The notes: a model not told the origin generated them from the letters alone. DNA of 9,126 nucleotides from Prevotellaceae bacterium (GCA_031259935.1 JAIRKV010000220.1:1-9126); one strand, 5' to 3'. Shown: positions 1 to 7,600, counted from the stretch's first letter. Made by a program: numbers and translations.

Positions 1-353
1 GAATCAACCGGAGCATCTATGCCTAAGCGGTCAAAGACATCCACAAAAGTGAGATCCATGTAAATATCATCGTAAAGTCCGGGTGTGTGTTCATACCAGT
101 GTTTAATATATCCATCGGGCCAATTTATCGGAATATAATTTTGAATCATTGTTCCGTTGTAACGAAATTCCGTTGGTCCGCCATAGGTACATCCTATTGT
201 TTGCCCTGCCCAGCCGCCTTTTATTTTATCCAAAAGTTGAGATTTGGTAATAATATAAGTTTTAGGGATAGTTGAACAGGTTGTGTTATTTGAACATCTT
301 TCTGCCGATAACATTATGGCAGTAAAAGCAAGTAATAAAATTATTTTTTTCAT
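1..353 (-). CDS. ADP-ribosylglycohydrolase-family protein, exported, 3' part missing (runs off the window)
   Basis: Reading leftward from an ATG at 353-351 gives 117 complete codons with no stop before the window edge, so only the N-terminal part is visible. Residues 1-17 form a signal peptide (MKKI start, hydrophobic core, likely cleavage after LSA at 15-17). No good lipobox precedes Cys20, so a periplasmic product is more likely than a lipoprotein. Residues 42-63 (DKIKGGWAGQTIG...GGPTEF) match the first conserved block of the ADP-ribosylglycohydrolase (ARH/DraG) fold. Asp95-Asp96 in GLYDDIYMDLTFV align with the first metal-binding block, which in classical ARHs reads T/G-D-D-T. Here Tyr precedes and Ile follows the Asp pair, so the substrate may differ from ADP-ribosyl-protein. 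It starts 21 bp after the ribokinase stop, as the last visible gene of the operon. The family assignment is good; the exact reaction is inferred. Confidence 0.85.
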   Translation of the reverse strand, partial: MKKIILLLAFTAIMLSAERCSNNTTCSTIPKTYIITKSQLLDKIKGGWAGQTIGCTYGGPTEFRYNGTMIQNYIPINWPDGYIKHWYEHTPGLYDDIYMDLTFVDVFDRLGIDAPVD

Positions 354-374
354 TTACTGTATTTTTAATTGTTT

Positions 375-1283
375 TTATATATCAACTTCATTTCTGTAAG
401 GCACAGACGACTGTGCACCTTCGCGAGTAACAGATATGGCTGCTGTTTTACATGCAAACCTTACTGCATCTACAATAGATCTGTTTTCAGCCAGAGCAAC
501 TGCCAGTGCGCCGTTAAAGACGTCTCCTGCGGCAGTTGTATCTATAGCTTTGACTTTACAGGCATTTACTATTGTGCTGGTAGTTTTATTATGAACCAAA
601 GCGCCTCTGTCGCCCATAGTTACGATAACATTATCGACTCCCATATCGGCTATTTTTTTTGCTGCTTCAAAAGCCGATTTATCATCTGTTATTGTTATTC
701 CTGAAATCATTTCTGCTTCCGTTTCATTTGGTGTTATAATGTACAGATTACTTATCAGTTCTGCAGAAAGCGGTTGCGCCGGCGCCGGATTCAAAATAAC
801 CTTTTTATTTGTTTCATTAGCAGTTTTTGCTACAAATTCTACGGTTTCCATCGGTATTTCCAATTGCATTAAAATTATATCGGCTTCTTCTACTGCTTCT
901 TTTGCTTTTGCAACATCTTCGCGTAAAAGATTAGCATTGGAGCCGGGAGCCACAGCTATACAATTTTCTGCATTGGCGTCTACTGTTATCAAGGCTACTC
1001 CTGAAGGATTTTTCGAATCGAACAATATATACGAAGTGTCAATTCCTTCTTCTTCAAATAATTGATGCGCCTGATGTCCAAAAACGTCGCTTCCTGTTTT
1101 GCATATAAATATAGCCTGCCCGCCAAGACGCGCTACCGTTACTGCCTGATTGGCGCCTTTTCCTCCTGGATTCATGAAAAAAGTGCCTCCGATAACCGTT
1201 TCGCCCGGTCGTGGCAAATGTTCTGTTTTTATAACCATATCAGTATTGGAACTGCCGACAACCAAAATTTTTTGTTTACTCAT
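375..1283 (-). CDS. rbsK: Ribokinase (PfkB family sugar kinase)
   Basis: A 302-residue cytoplasmic kinase expected to convert D-ribose and ATP to ribose-5-phosphate, feeding the pentose phosphate pathway and PRPP synthesis. All ribokinase landmarks are visible: N13-T14-D15 in the sugar-binding N-terminal strand, the PfkB signature GGKGANQA at 40-47, Glu142 in LMQLEIP, the NxxE Mg/phosphate motif at Asn186-Glu189 (TPNETE), and the anion hole with catalytic base in DTTAAGD (Asp254 as base). The C-terminal TREGAQSSVP at 286-295 lines the monovalent-cation site. Length is close to E. coli RbsK (309). These motifs favour ribokinase over fructokinase or adenosine kinase, but a relaxed specificity for a related pentose or deoxyribose cannot be excluded. 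The ATG lies 11 bp after the susD-like stop, with no Shine-Dalgarno sequence, consistent with co-transcription. No inner-membrane ribose permease is present in the window. Confidence 0.95.
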   Translation of the reverse strand: MSKQKILVVGSSNTDMVIKTEHLPRPGETVIGGTFFMNPGGKGANQAVTVARLGGQAIFICKTGSDVFGHQAHQLFEEEGIDTSYILFDSKNPSGVALITVDANAENCIAVAPGSNANLLREDVAKAKEAVEEADIILMQLEIPMETVEFVAKTANETNKKVILNPAPAQPLSAELISNLYIITPNETEAEMISGITITDDKSAFEAAKKIADMGVDNVIVTMGDRGALVHNKTTSTIVNACKVKAIDTTAAGDVFNGALAVALAENRSIVDAVRFACKTAAISVTREGAQSSVPYRNEVDI

Positions 1284-1294
1284 GTTCGATATTT

Positions 1295-2815
1295 CTAATT
1301 GGTATAACCGGGATTTTGCTCAAGATTACTGTTGTTGGTTCTGGCTCGTGCAGGTATGGGAAACAGTTCCGTATGATTATCGGATTCAGCAGGTTTAAAA
1401 TCACGTTCGGCAGTCCATTTTCCAAAACGAATCATATCCTGACGGCGTGAACCTTCCCATGCAAATTCCCTTCCTCTTTCATCATATATTTCGTCAAGCG
1501 TTAAATCGGTTGTCGAATAATCGGGCAAACCCGTACGCCTTCGCACTTCGTTGAACAACGGAACGGCAAGACCGGCATTGCCCTGACGCACCAGCGCTTC
1601 GCCTTTCATCATTAAAACATCGGCATAGCGATATACTGCATAATCGTTGCTCATACATTCGCCTTGCAGTCCGTCTTCATATTCGTATTTTGCAAAACGC
1701 ACGCCTTGATTATGATCGGCGGGATTGGACATATCGAAAAGCGAATTTATTTCGGGAGTAAAATCAACTTGCCAACCGTACCATAAGAGCGGATCTCCCG
1801 ATGCTTCGTACTGAGGTCCATAAAGCCATGTATTACTTCTGTAATCGTCGGATAAATTAAAAGTTTCAAAAAAACTTTGTGAAGTGCAGAATCCGTTCCA
1901 TGTTTCGTCAAGAATACCAAATGTTCTCACACTTTCCCAGTGAAGAGTAAGTTGATGAAAACGGAATCGGCGCGCCCAATTACCTCCATTTGCATAAACT
2001 TTGTCGTATACTATAACAAAAATATTTTCTTTGGAAGATTGATTATCTGCCTTAAAATTAGCAAAATAATCATCTTCAAGTTGAAGCGTTCCCAAATTTA
2101 TAACGGAATCGCAGGCATTGACGGTTTCCTGCCATTTGGGAGTACCGAACCATTTTTCGGAATTAAGATACATTTTTGCCAGAATCGTATAGGCAAACGG
2201 TTTTGTCGCTCTGCCATAACTGCTTGAAGGAGAATCAGGAAGCAAGCCGGCATTTTCTTTCAGTTCTTCTTCAATAAAAGAAAATATTTCGGCTCTTGTT
2301 TTTTGCAACGGCACGCTTACATCGGTAAAATCTGTTGTAAACGGCACATTTCCAAACAAGTCTATGGCATTAAAATAAAACCATGCACGCATCACTTTAA
2401 TTTCGGCTATCATATTTTCTTTGACGGGAAAATCAAGCGTTGCCTGCGAAAATTCATACAGTACCTGATTGCATAACGAAATTCCTGTAAACAGAAAACT
2501 CCATGTTTGATAAATATTGTCATGTTCGGGAGTAAAAGTATGCGCATGAAGGTCGCGCCAAACGCCGCCGTCATCCCATTGATTGAATTGACGGAACGGG
2601 CTTAATGCTTCATCTGTTGAAACTGTTATTGTTCCCCAAATATTGTAATAATGCGTGTATCCGAGCAGGTGGCTGTAAACTCGACCTGCGCTCATTAAAA
2701 ATTCTTCTTCTGTTGTAAAGAATTTATCCGATGGTATGGATGAATATATTGTTTCATCCAGATTTGTACACGAAAAAATTGACAGTGTAAAAACTATTAT
2801 TAATATTTTTTTCAT
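1295..2815 (-). CDS. SusD/RagB-like outer-membrane nutrient-binding lipoprotein
   Basis: A 506-residue SusD-family protein that would sit on the cell surface over its SusC partner and bind the ligand. Residues 1-16 are a lipoprotein signal peptide ending in IFSC with Cys16 as the acylated residue. Acidic residues follow at +4/+5 (Asp20, Glu21), loosely like the surface-export signal of Bacteroidota lipoproteins. The N-terminal half carries the helical SusD-like domain (for example IYQTWSFLFTGISLCNQVL and MRAWFYFNAIDLFGNVPF). The C-terminal half has the RagB/SusD signatures: YRYADVLMMKGEALVRQG, then IYDERGREFAWEGSRRQDMIRFGKW, and the family-typical ending LFPIPAR...NPGY at about 486-504. Length is normal. 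It starts 23 bp after the susC-like stop in an A/T-rich leader without a Shine-Dalgarno motif. Sequence alone does not identify the ligand; the neighbouring ribokinase suggests a ribose-containing one. Confidence 0.96.
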   Translation of the reverse strand: MKKILIIVFTLSIFSCTNLDETIYSSIPSDKFFTTEEEFLMSAGRVYSHLLGYTHYYNIWGTITVSTDEALSPFRQFNQWDDGGVWRDLHAHTFTPEHDNIYQTWSFLFTGISLCNQVLYEFSQATLDFPVKENMIAEIKVMRAWFYFNAIDLFGNVPFTTDFTDVSVPLQKTRAEIFSFIEEELKENAGLLPDSPSSSYGRATKPFAYTILAKMYLNSEKWFGTPKWQETVNACDSVINLGTLQLEDDYFANFKADNQSSKENIFVIVYDKVYANGGNWARRFRFHQLTLHWESVRTFGILDETWNGFCTSQSFFETFNLSDDYRSNTWLYGPQYEASGDPLLWYGWQVDFTPEINSLFDMSNPADHNQGVRFAKYEYEDGLQGECMSNDYAVYRYADVLMMKGEALVRQGNAGLAVPLFNEVRRRTGLPDYSTTDLTLDEIYDERGREFAWEGSRRQDMIRFGKWTAERDFKPAESDNHTELFPIPARARTNNSNLEQNPGYTN

Positions 2816-2838
2816 AATTTATTTATTTTTATTTATTA

Positions 2839-5778
2839 TCAAAATGTTACTTTAACACCTAATACAAATGTTTTTGTACGCGGATAAAAATCGTACCAGT
2901 CGATACCCGGCTGAAGTCCCGACAAACTTATTTCGGGGTCAATTCCTTTGTACTTGGTAATTGTAAAAAGATTCTGTCCTGTGAGATATATTCGTAATTT
3001 GGAGATGTACGGCGACTTTATGGAAAGATTATATCCTAAGGTAACATTATCAAGTTTCAAATACGAACCATCTTCTATAAAACGGGAAGAATAGTATGCG
3101 CCGCCTCTGTAATCGCTGTCTAATGACGATTTGAGAATATTTTTTGTTCCCAGATAGGCAGGACCTTCATAATATACTCTTGTTTGATTCAGCACATCGT
3201 TGCCGACAGAACCCCGTAAAAGAAAACTGAAATCAAAATTTTTATATGTAAAAGTATTTTGCAATGAAAATATAAAATCGGGATAGGCATTTCCTATAAT
3301 TTGATAATCGGCTTCGGTAATTCCTTCTATGCCATCCAAATCTTCGTATTTAGCGCCTCCGCTGTCATCAAAGCCAAGAAATTTCGGTCCGTAAAAATTA
3401 CCAAGCGACCATCCTTCTTCTATCCTCATCGTGTAAATTTTCAAATCATCGCCGAAATAGCCCAGATTTAGCGCATCCATAGCGTAGATGTCATTTGAGA
3501 AACTTACTAACTTATTGGTATTATGACTGAAAGTTCCAACAACGTTCCATTTGAAATTTTTTGTTACATAAGGCGTACCCGACAGAGTTAATTCAATACC
3601 TTTATTTTCGATAGTTCCCACATTTGCAAACGTGGAACTGTAAAGATTGGGAGGAACAGGCACGGAATATGTGTACAGCAAATCGGTTGTACGGCGAATA
3701 TAAAAGTCAAAATTTACATTCAGACGATTATCAAGAATGGCGGCATCAAAACCTATATTAAATTCCTGCTTTTTCTCCCATCTCAAATCAGGATTCGGAT
3801 TACGTCCCGGTTCGTAAGTACTCAGCCATGTTCCATTGTAATAAAAATTGGATGAACCTTTTCGCAAAATAGCAAGCGACTGATAATTTCCTATTTCCTG
3901 ATTTCCCGTAACGCCAAAACCTGCTCTCAATTTAATATCGTTTACCCATTTAACATCTTCCATAAACGACTCGTTTGCAAGTCGCCAGCCAAGGCTTAAT
4001 CCCGGAAACAGTCCCCATTTATGGTCGCTGCCGAAACGGGATGAACCTTCGTGCCGAAGCGATGCGGTAAGAAGATATTTTTCCTTATAATTATACATTA
4101 CCCGTCCAAAAAATGAAATAAGTTTGTTGGATGATTTTGAACTCGACATGCTTGCCAAGCCATCTTTTAACGCTGCGCCGGCTCCTATGTTATAAAACGA
4201 AAACAAATCGGTATCAAACTTGTAATTCATTGCATCGTACGATTCGCCCCACTGTTCGCTATACGAATAACCGAATATTGCCTGTATTCTGTGATCATTG
4301 AACGAAGCGGAATAATCCAAATAAGATTCTAATGATTTGTATTTACCGTGATTATTATAAGTTTCCGCATAACCATTGTTACCAATACCTATTGGATAGT
4401 ATTTGCCGTAATAATGTCCATAGCGCTCGCTTGTTTCGGTAAACGACACAAGAGTATTTGCTTTAAGACCATCAATAATTGACAGTGATGCATTTATGCT
4501 TCCCGTGAATTGTTTGCGCAGACCCGAATCGTCGAATTGCTCAAGCATTGCCACAGGATTATAATATTCCATAGCGCCCACATAGTAATAATTTCCATAT
4601 TGAGCAGGCGTATTTTCGTCGGCATATACCGGTTCCGTAGGATTGTGAAACATGGCTTGACGCAGAATATAAGTATCGGCATAAACGCTTTTTGATGTTG
4701 AATACGCAGCATTGTAATCCAGTTTTAAACGATCATTAAGAAGCATTTGCGAAACATTGATTCGTGTTCGTAAACTTTCCTTACTGCTTTTTTTCACAAG
4801 TCCGTGGTCTGTTGTCCATGAAACACCTGCACGGTAACTGAGCGAACGCGTACCTCCCGAAGAAGATAATTCGTAATTTTGCGTAATCGGCGACTGTGTA
4901 ACCTGGTCAAACCAGTCGGTTGATGCTCCGTGATCAGCGCTGTTGCCCAAGCCATATTTGTTAAGAGCAGCGCGAAATTCATCGGCAGTAAGCATCTCCG
5001 GTTTTTTATCAACTGTCTGTAAAGCAACATACGATAAAAATTCCAGACGGTTTGTGCCGGGAGTTGCCTTTTTTGTTGTTACCAGAATAACTCCATTTGT
5101 TGCACGCGTACCGTAAATGGCAGCGGCAGAGCCATCTTTCAAAACATCTACGGTTTGAATTTCGTTTGAACTTAAAGCCGACAAATCGCCGCCGACAACG
5201 CCATCGATAACAATAAGCGGCGATGTTCCTCCCGACATGGTAGTTCTGCCACGCAGTTGAATTTGAAACGAACCGTTAGGGTCGCCGCCATCCGAGCGAA
5301 TGATGTTTAATCCGGCAATCTGACCTTGAAGTAACTGAACAGGGTCGGTAATATTACCGCTTTTAAAATCATCGCTTGTAATAGAAGAAACCGAACCGGT
5401 AACTTCTTTTTTGGTAGTTGTTCCATAACCAATGACGACCAAATCATCGAGTTGATTTACTTCTTCTACCATAAATACGTTAATTTGGGATTGATTTGAT
5501 AACTCAATTTCCTGCGTTACATATCCCATAAAATAAATCACAAGTACATCGCCGGATGCGGCAGTAACGGAAAAATTACCATCGGCATCTGAAATTACGG
5601 CTGAATTAGTGCCTTTTACATTAACGGTAGCTCCTGCAAGAGGCATATTTGATGCAGCCTCGACTACCTTGCCTTTCACAGTTCGTTCCTGTTGAGTATA
5701 ACCAACATAAGCCGAACTGAACAGCATAACGGCTGTAAATAAAATTACAGCAAATTTTCTTTTTACATGGATATTCAT
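2839..5778 (-). CDS. SusC/RagA-like TonB-dependent outer-membrane transporter
   Basis: A 979-residue TonB-dependent transporter that would import the ligand captured by the adjacent SusD-like lipoprotein, using TonB-ExbBD energy. Domains in order: signal peptide (about 1-28), carboxypeptidase-regulatory-like/CNA-B-type extension (about 33-105, with KGKVVEAASNMPLAGATV and SDADGNFSV), the SusC linker with VVIGYGT (114-120), the plug domain (about 125-236) with the signature DVLKDGSAAAIYGTRATNGV at 211-230, and a beta-barrel ending in a C-terminal phenylalanine (GVKVTF). There is no N-terminal STN domain, so signalling to a trans-envelope anti-sigma/ECF pair is not expected, and no such pair is seen nearby. 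Length is within the usual 950-1100. It is the first gene of the operon and follows a leader of about 90 nt from the proposed promoter. The ATG at 5778 precedes a standard Lys/Arg-rich signal peptide, supporting the start. Confidence 0.97.
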   Translation of the reverse strand: MNIHVKRKFAVILFTAVMLFSSAYVGYTQQERTVKGKVVEAASNMPLAGATVNVKGTNSAVISDADGNFSVTAASGDVLVIYFMGYVTQEIELSNQSQINVFMVEEVNQLDDLVVIGYGTTTKKEVTGSVSSITSDDFKSGNITDPVQLLQGQIAGLNIIRSDGGDPNGSFQIQLRGRTTMSGGTSPLIVIDGVVGGDLSALSSNEIQTVDVLKDGSAAAIYGTRATNGVILVTTKKATPGTNRLEFLSYVALQTVDKKPEMLTADEFRAALNKYGLGNSADHGASTDWFDQVTQSPITQNYELSSSGGTRSLSYRAGVSWTTDHGLVKKSSKESLRTRINVSQMLLNDRLKLDYNAAYSTSKSVYADTYILRQAMFHNPTEPVYADENTPAQYGNYYYVGAMEYYNPVAMLEQFDDSGLRKQFTGSINASLSIIDGLKANTLVSFTETSERYGHYYGKYYPIGIGNNGYAETYNNHGKYKSLESYLDYSASFNDHRIQAIFGYSYSEQWGESYDAMNYKFDTDLFSFYNIGAGAALKDGLASMSSSKSSNKLISFFGRVMYNYKEKYLLTASLRHEGSSRFGSDHKWGLFPGLSLGWRLANESFMEDVKWVNDIKLRAGFGVTGNQEIGNYQSLAILRKGSSNFYYNGTWLSTYEPGRNPNPDLRWEKKQEFNIGFDAAILDNRLNVNFDFYIRRTTDLLYTYSVPVPPNLYSSTFANVGTIENKGIELTLSGTPYVTKNFKWNVVGTFSHNTNKLVSFSNDIYAMDALNLGYFGDDLKIYTMRIEEGWSLGNFYGPKFLGFDDSGGAKYEDLDGIEGITEADYQIIGNAYPDFIFSLQNTFTYKNFDFSFLLRGSVGNDVLNQTRVYYEGPAYLGTKNILKSSLDSDYRGGAYYSSRFIEDGSYLKLDNVTLGYNLSIKSPYISKLRIYLTGQNLFTITKYKGIDPEISLSGLQPGIDWYDFYPRTKTFVLGVKVTF

Positions 5779-5874
5779 ATCTATATTAATTTATAATTAG
5801 GGTTTCGATTCGTGATGTTTTTAATTAAATACAATGTCAATTTTATAATCCGTACCTTTTAATATTTTTTATCA

Positions 5875-5882
5875 CAAAATTA
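5875..5882 (-). promoter_or_regulatory. Candidate -7 box of the susC operon promoter
   Basis: Read on the minus strand, this is TAATTTTG, a perfect match to the Bacteroidota primary sigma-factor -7 consensus TAnnTTTG. The partner -33 TTTG is not at ideal spacing: the nearest TTTG lies 25 bp upstream (19-21 bp expected), and only a T-run is found at the ideal distance. A weak -33 element would fit a promoter that needs an activator. Transcription would start near 5868, giving a leader of about 90 nt before the susC ATG. The call rests on motif match only. Confidence 0.5.
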
Positions 5883-5919
5883 CGGGGTGATTTGCTGTAA
5901 AAAAGGACAAAATCATCGG

Positions 5920-5937
5920 ATTTGGATAATCCCAAAT
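5920..5937. promoter_or_regulatory. Palindrome ATTTGG-N6-CCAAAT, candidate operator
   Basis: A perfect inverted repeat with 6-bp arms around a 6-bp spacer. A second overlapping dyad, GGAT-A-ATCC, shares its centre region. It is centred about 60 bp upstream of the proposed susC operon start site, just above the weak -33 region, which is the usual place for an activator site. No known regulator is matched to this sequence here, and a 12-base match can arise by chance in A/T-rich DNA. Confidence 0.4.
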
Positions 5938-5961
5938 TGAACTTTAAGCATTAAATAAAAT

Positions 5962-5977
5962 TATAACCGTTGTTATA
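5962..5977. promoter_or_regulatory. Palindrome TATAAC-CGTT-GTTATA, possible second operator
   Basis: A perfect inverted repeat with 6-bp arms and a 4-bp spacer, located about 90 bp upstream of the proposed start of the rightward gene and about 100 bp upstream of that of the susC operon. It differs from the ATTTGG palindrome, so it is not a second copy of the same site. The A/T-rich composition makes a chance match plausible. Confidence 0.25.
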
Positions 5978-6021
5978 TGAAATATTTATAAAAATGAAAC
6001 ATAAATTATTTCACAGTTTTT

Positions 6022-6052
6022 TTTGCTGTTTGAAATAATATTATTTTCTTTG
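6022..6052 (+). promoter_or_regulatory. Candidate Bacteroidota promoter of the TPR-like gene
   Basis: TTTG at 6022-6025 is followed after 19 bp by TTTCTTTG at 6045-6052, which agrees with the -33 TTTG / -7 TAnnTTTG pattern at correct spacing, with one mismatch (T for A) in the -7 box. Transcription would begin near 6059, giving a leader of about 20 nt to the ATG at 6080. If correct, the in-frame TTG at 6023 is upstream of the transcript and cannot be the start. Confidence 0.45.
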
Positions 6053-6079
6053 CTGAAAATTAAATTCACTATAAATTTT

Positions 6080-7600
6080 ATGAAAAAATTAACTTTACTG
6101 ATGATTTTAATCGAGTCGCTGTCAAAAACCGAAAAACGATATTTGCGTTTATGTTCAAATATTCAGTCGGGCAATAAAAAATACATGTATCTGTTTGATT
6201 TGATTGTTGCAAAAAATACCGTAGATACCGTTTACGCTCAATTTTGCAAAAAACACGGCAACGCAAATTTCAACATGGCGGTGAAGCATCTTTATCGCAC
6301 AATAATGGATTGTTTGATACGCCTGCATCGCAAGCAGGATATGCAAACCAAAATATTTGCTCTGATTTCCGAAGCCGATATATTATTTGAACGCACATTG
6401 ACCGACGAAGCAATGGAAATATTGAAAAAGGCACAAAACATGGCTTTGAAATATGAAATGCATTCGCTGCTGATATTGTCGCGCCGAATTGAATTGAAAT
6501 ATCTGAATGCCACAAATTTCAACAACATAAGCGAACGCCAGCTCATAGGCAAACAAATGAAAATTATTGAAGAAATGAAGTACAACAGAAGCTCAAATCT
6601 TCATTCTCAACTTTACGATATTCTCAAACATCGACTTTTTTACAAGGGATACGCCAATTCAGAAAAACAAAAAGAAAGATTAAACGATTTGATTTTAAGC
6701 GAACTGAATGTAGTCGCCAATAATTCGTACAAAGGATTTGAAACTCAAAGATTACATTTACTGTTTCAGTCGATGTATTATCTTGATTCGGGAAATTACA
6801 AAATGGCGATTCGTTTTTACCGGACGTTGATTGACATGTTTGAAGAAAACAGGCACATGATATTGAATCCTCCGATTTATTATTTGCAGGCAATAACAGG
6901 AATTTTGAACAGTCTGAAAATCGCTTCATTATACAGTGAAATGCCGTTTTTTATAAACAAACTTAAAAATATCGAACAGGGCGCTTATGCTGCCGATTTC
7001 AATTTGAACGTCAGCGCTCTTATTTTTTTGTATGAATTTTCATGTGCGTTTAATACGGGAAATTTCAGTGCGGCATCCGATTTAATTGCAAAACACAACG
7101 ACTGTTTATTGAAAAACATGTCGCTGCTGCGATTGGATATTCAGCTTGATTTACTGATTAACCTGACAGTGCTCGATATTGCCACAGGAAACATAAAAAA
7201 CGCCAGAAAACACATGAAAACCATTATGAGTTCGGGAAAAGTATTTTATGTTTTACCTGCCTATCGGCATGCCCGGCTGATAAATCTTATATTGCAGGCG
7301 GAATCTGAAAACTGCGATTTTTTTGAAAATGAAATAAAGTCAATTAAACGCAGTATCCGTTACGAAAAACATTTATACATTACCGAAAAACTGCTATTCA
7401 AATTTATTCAAAATTATTATTTGCTTAACGACAGAAAAATACGAAAAAAATTATATCAACGGTTTGAGAAAGAAGCCATAAAAATAAGGCAAAACAAGTA
7501 CGAACAGCAATTACTTGTTGTTTTTGATTTCATATCGTGGATGCAAAGCAAATTGACAAATCGTAAATTTAATGAAATTTTGGCTGAAAAAACCTGTTAA
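6080..7600 (+). CDS. TPR-like helical protein of unknown function, divergent from the SusC/SusD operon
   Basis: Starting at ATG 6080 the product has 506 residues; the reading frame stays open back to a TTG at 6023, but that would overlap the proposed promoter. There is no convincing signal peptide (the hydrophobic stretch at 4-11 is short and followed by an acidic/basic segment), so a cytoplasmic location is likely. The N-terminal block LIESLSKTEKRYLRL followed by SGNKKYMYLFDLI (about 10-45) resembles a Bacteroidota protein family known to me only as uncharacterised or TPR-like (typical form: SLSKAEKRYFKLF...SGEKNYLKLFDAI). The rest is almost all amphipathic helix, with TPR-like pairs such as DEAMEILKKAQNMALKYEMHSLLILSRRIELKYL and LDSGNYKMAIRFYRTLIDMFEENRH. 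The C-terminal ~60 residues are rich in Lys/Arg. No helix-turn-helix, kinase or catalytic motif is evident. Its position suggests a regulatory or accessory role for the operon, but function is not established. Confidence 0.85.
   Translation: MKKLTLLMILIESLSKTEKRYLRLCSNIQSGNKKYMYLFDLIVAKNTVDTVYAQFCKKHGNANFNMAVKHLYRTIMDCLIRLHRKQDMQTKIFALISEADILFERTLTDEAMEILKKAQNMALKYEMHSLLILSRRIELKYLNATNFNNISERQLIGKQMKIIEEMKYNRSSNLHSQLYDILKHRLFYKGYANSEKQKERLNDLILSELNVVANNSYKGFETQRLHLLFQSMYYLDSGNYKMAIRFYRTLIDMFEENRHMILNPPIYYLQAITGILNSLKIASLYSEMPFFINKLKNIEQGAYAADFNLNVSALIFLYEFSCAFNTGNFSAASDLIAKHNDCLLKNMSLLRLDIQLDLLINLTVLDIATGNIKNARKHMKTIMSSGKVFYVLPAYRHARLINLILQAESENCDFFENEIKSIKRSIRYEKHLYITEKLLFKFIQNYYLLNDRKIRKKLYQRFEKEAIKIRQNKYEQQLLVVFDFISWMQSKLTNRKFNEILAEKTC

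Larger units (their letters stand above)
5779..6079. other. Divergent intergenic regulatory region
   Basis: This 301-bp stretch separates the leftward susC-like operon from the rightward TPR-like gene and has no convincing coding capacity. It is strongly A/T-rich apart from a short GC-richer patch at about 5881-5935. It contains a promoter candidate for each direction and two short palindromes that lie between them, all listed separately. No tRNA, riboswitch-like fold or terminator was recognised by eye. Confidence 0.8.

Noticed and set aside
341..353. Repeated poly-T/poly-A runs at gene starts (also at 2805-2815 and 9080-9090), considered as slippage sites or terminators
   Set aside because: They are simply the AT-rich MKKI codons that open the signal peptides of three exported proteins; no hairpin precedes them.
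369..1398. Several plus-strand open frames over the ribokinase and the end of the susD-like gene
   Set aside because: All are antisense to strongly supported genes; their translations are low-complexity Cys/Ser/Phe-rich shadows without family resemblance.
2816..2838. Possible regulatory or processing element between the susC-like and susD-like genes
   Set aside because: The gap is only 23 bp of A/T-rich sequence with no stem; it looks like an ordinary Bacteroidota translation leader.
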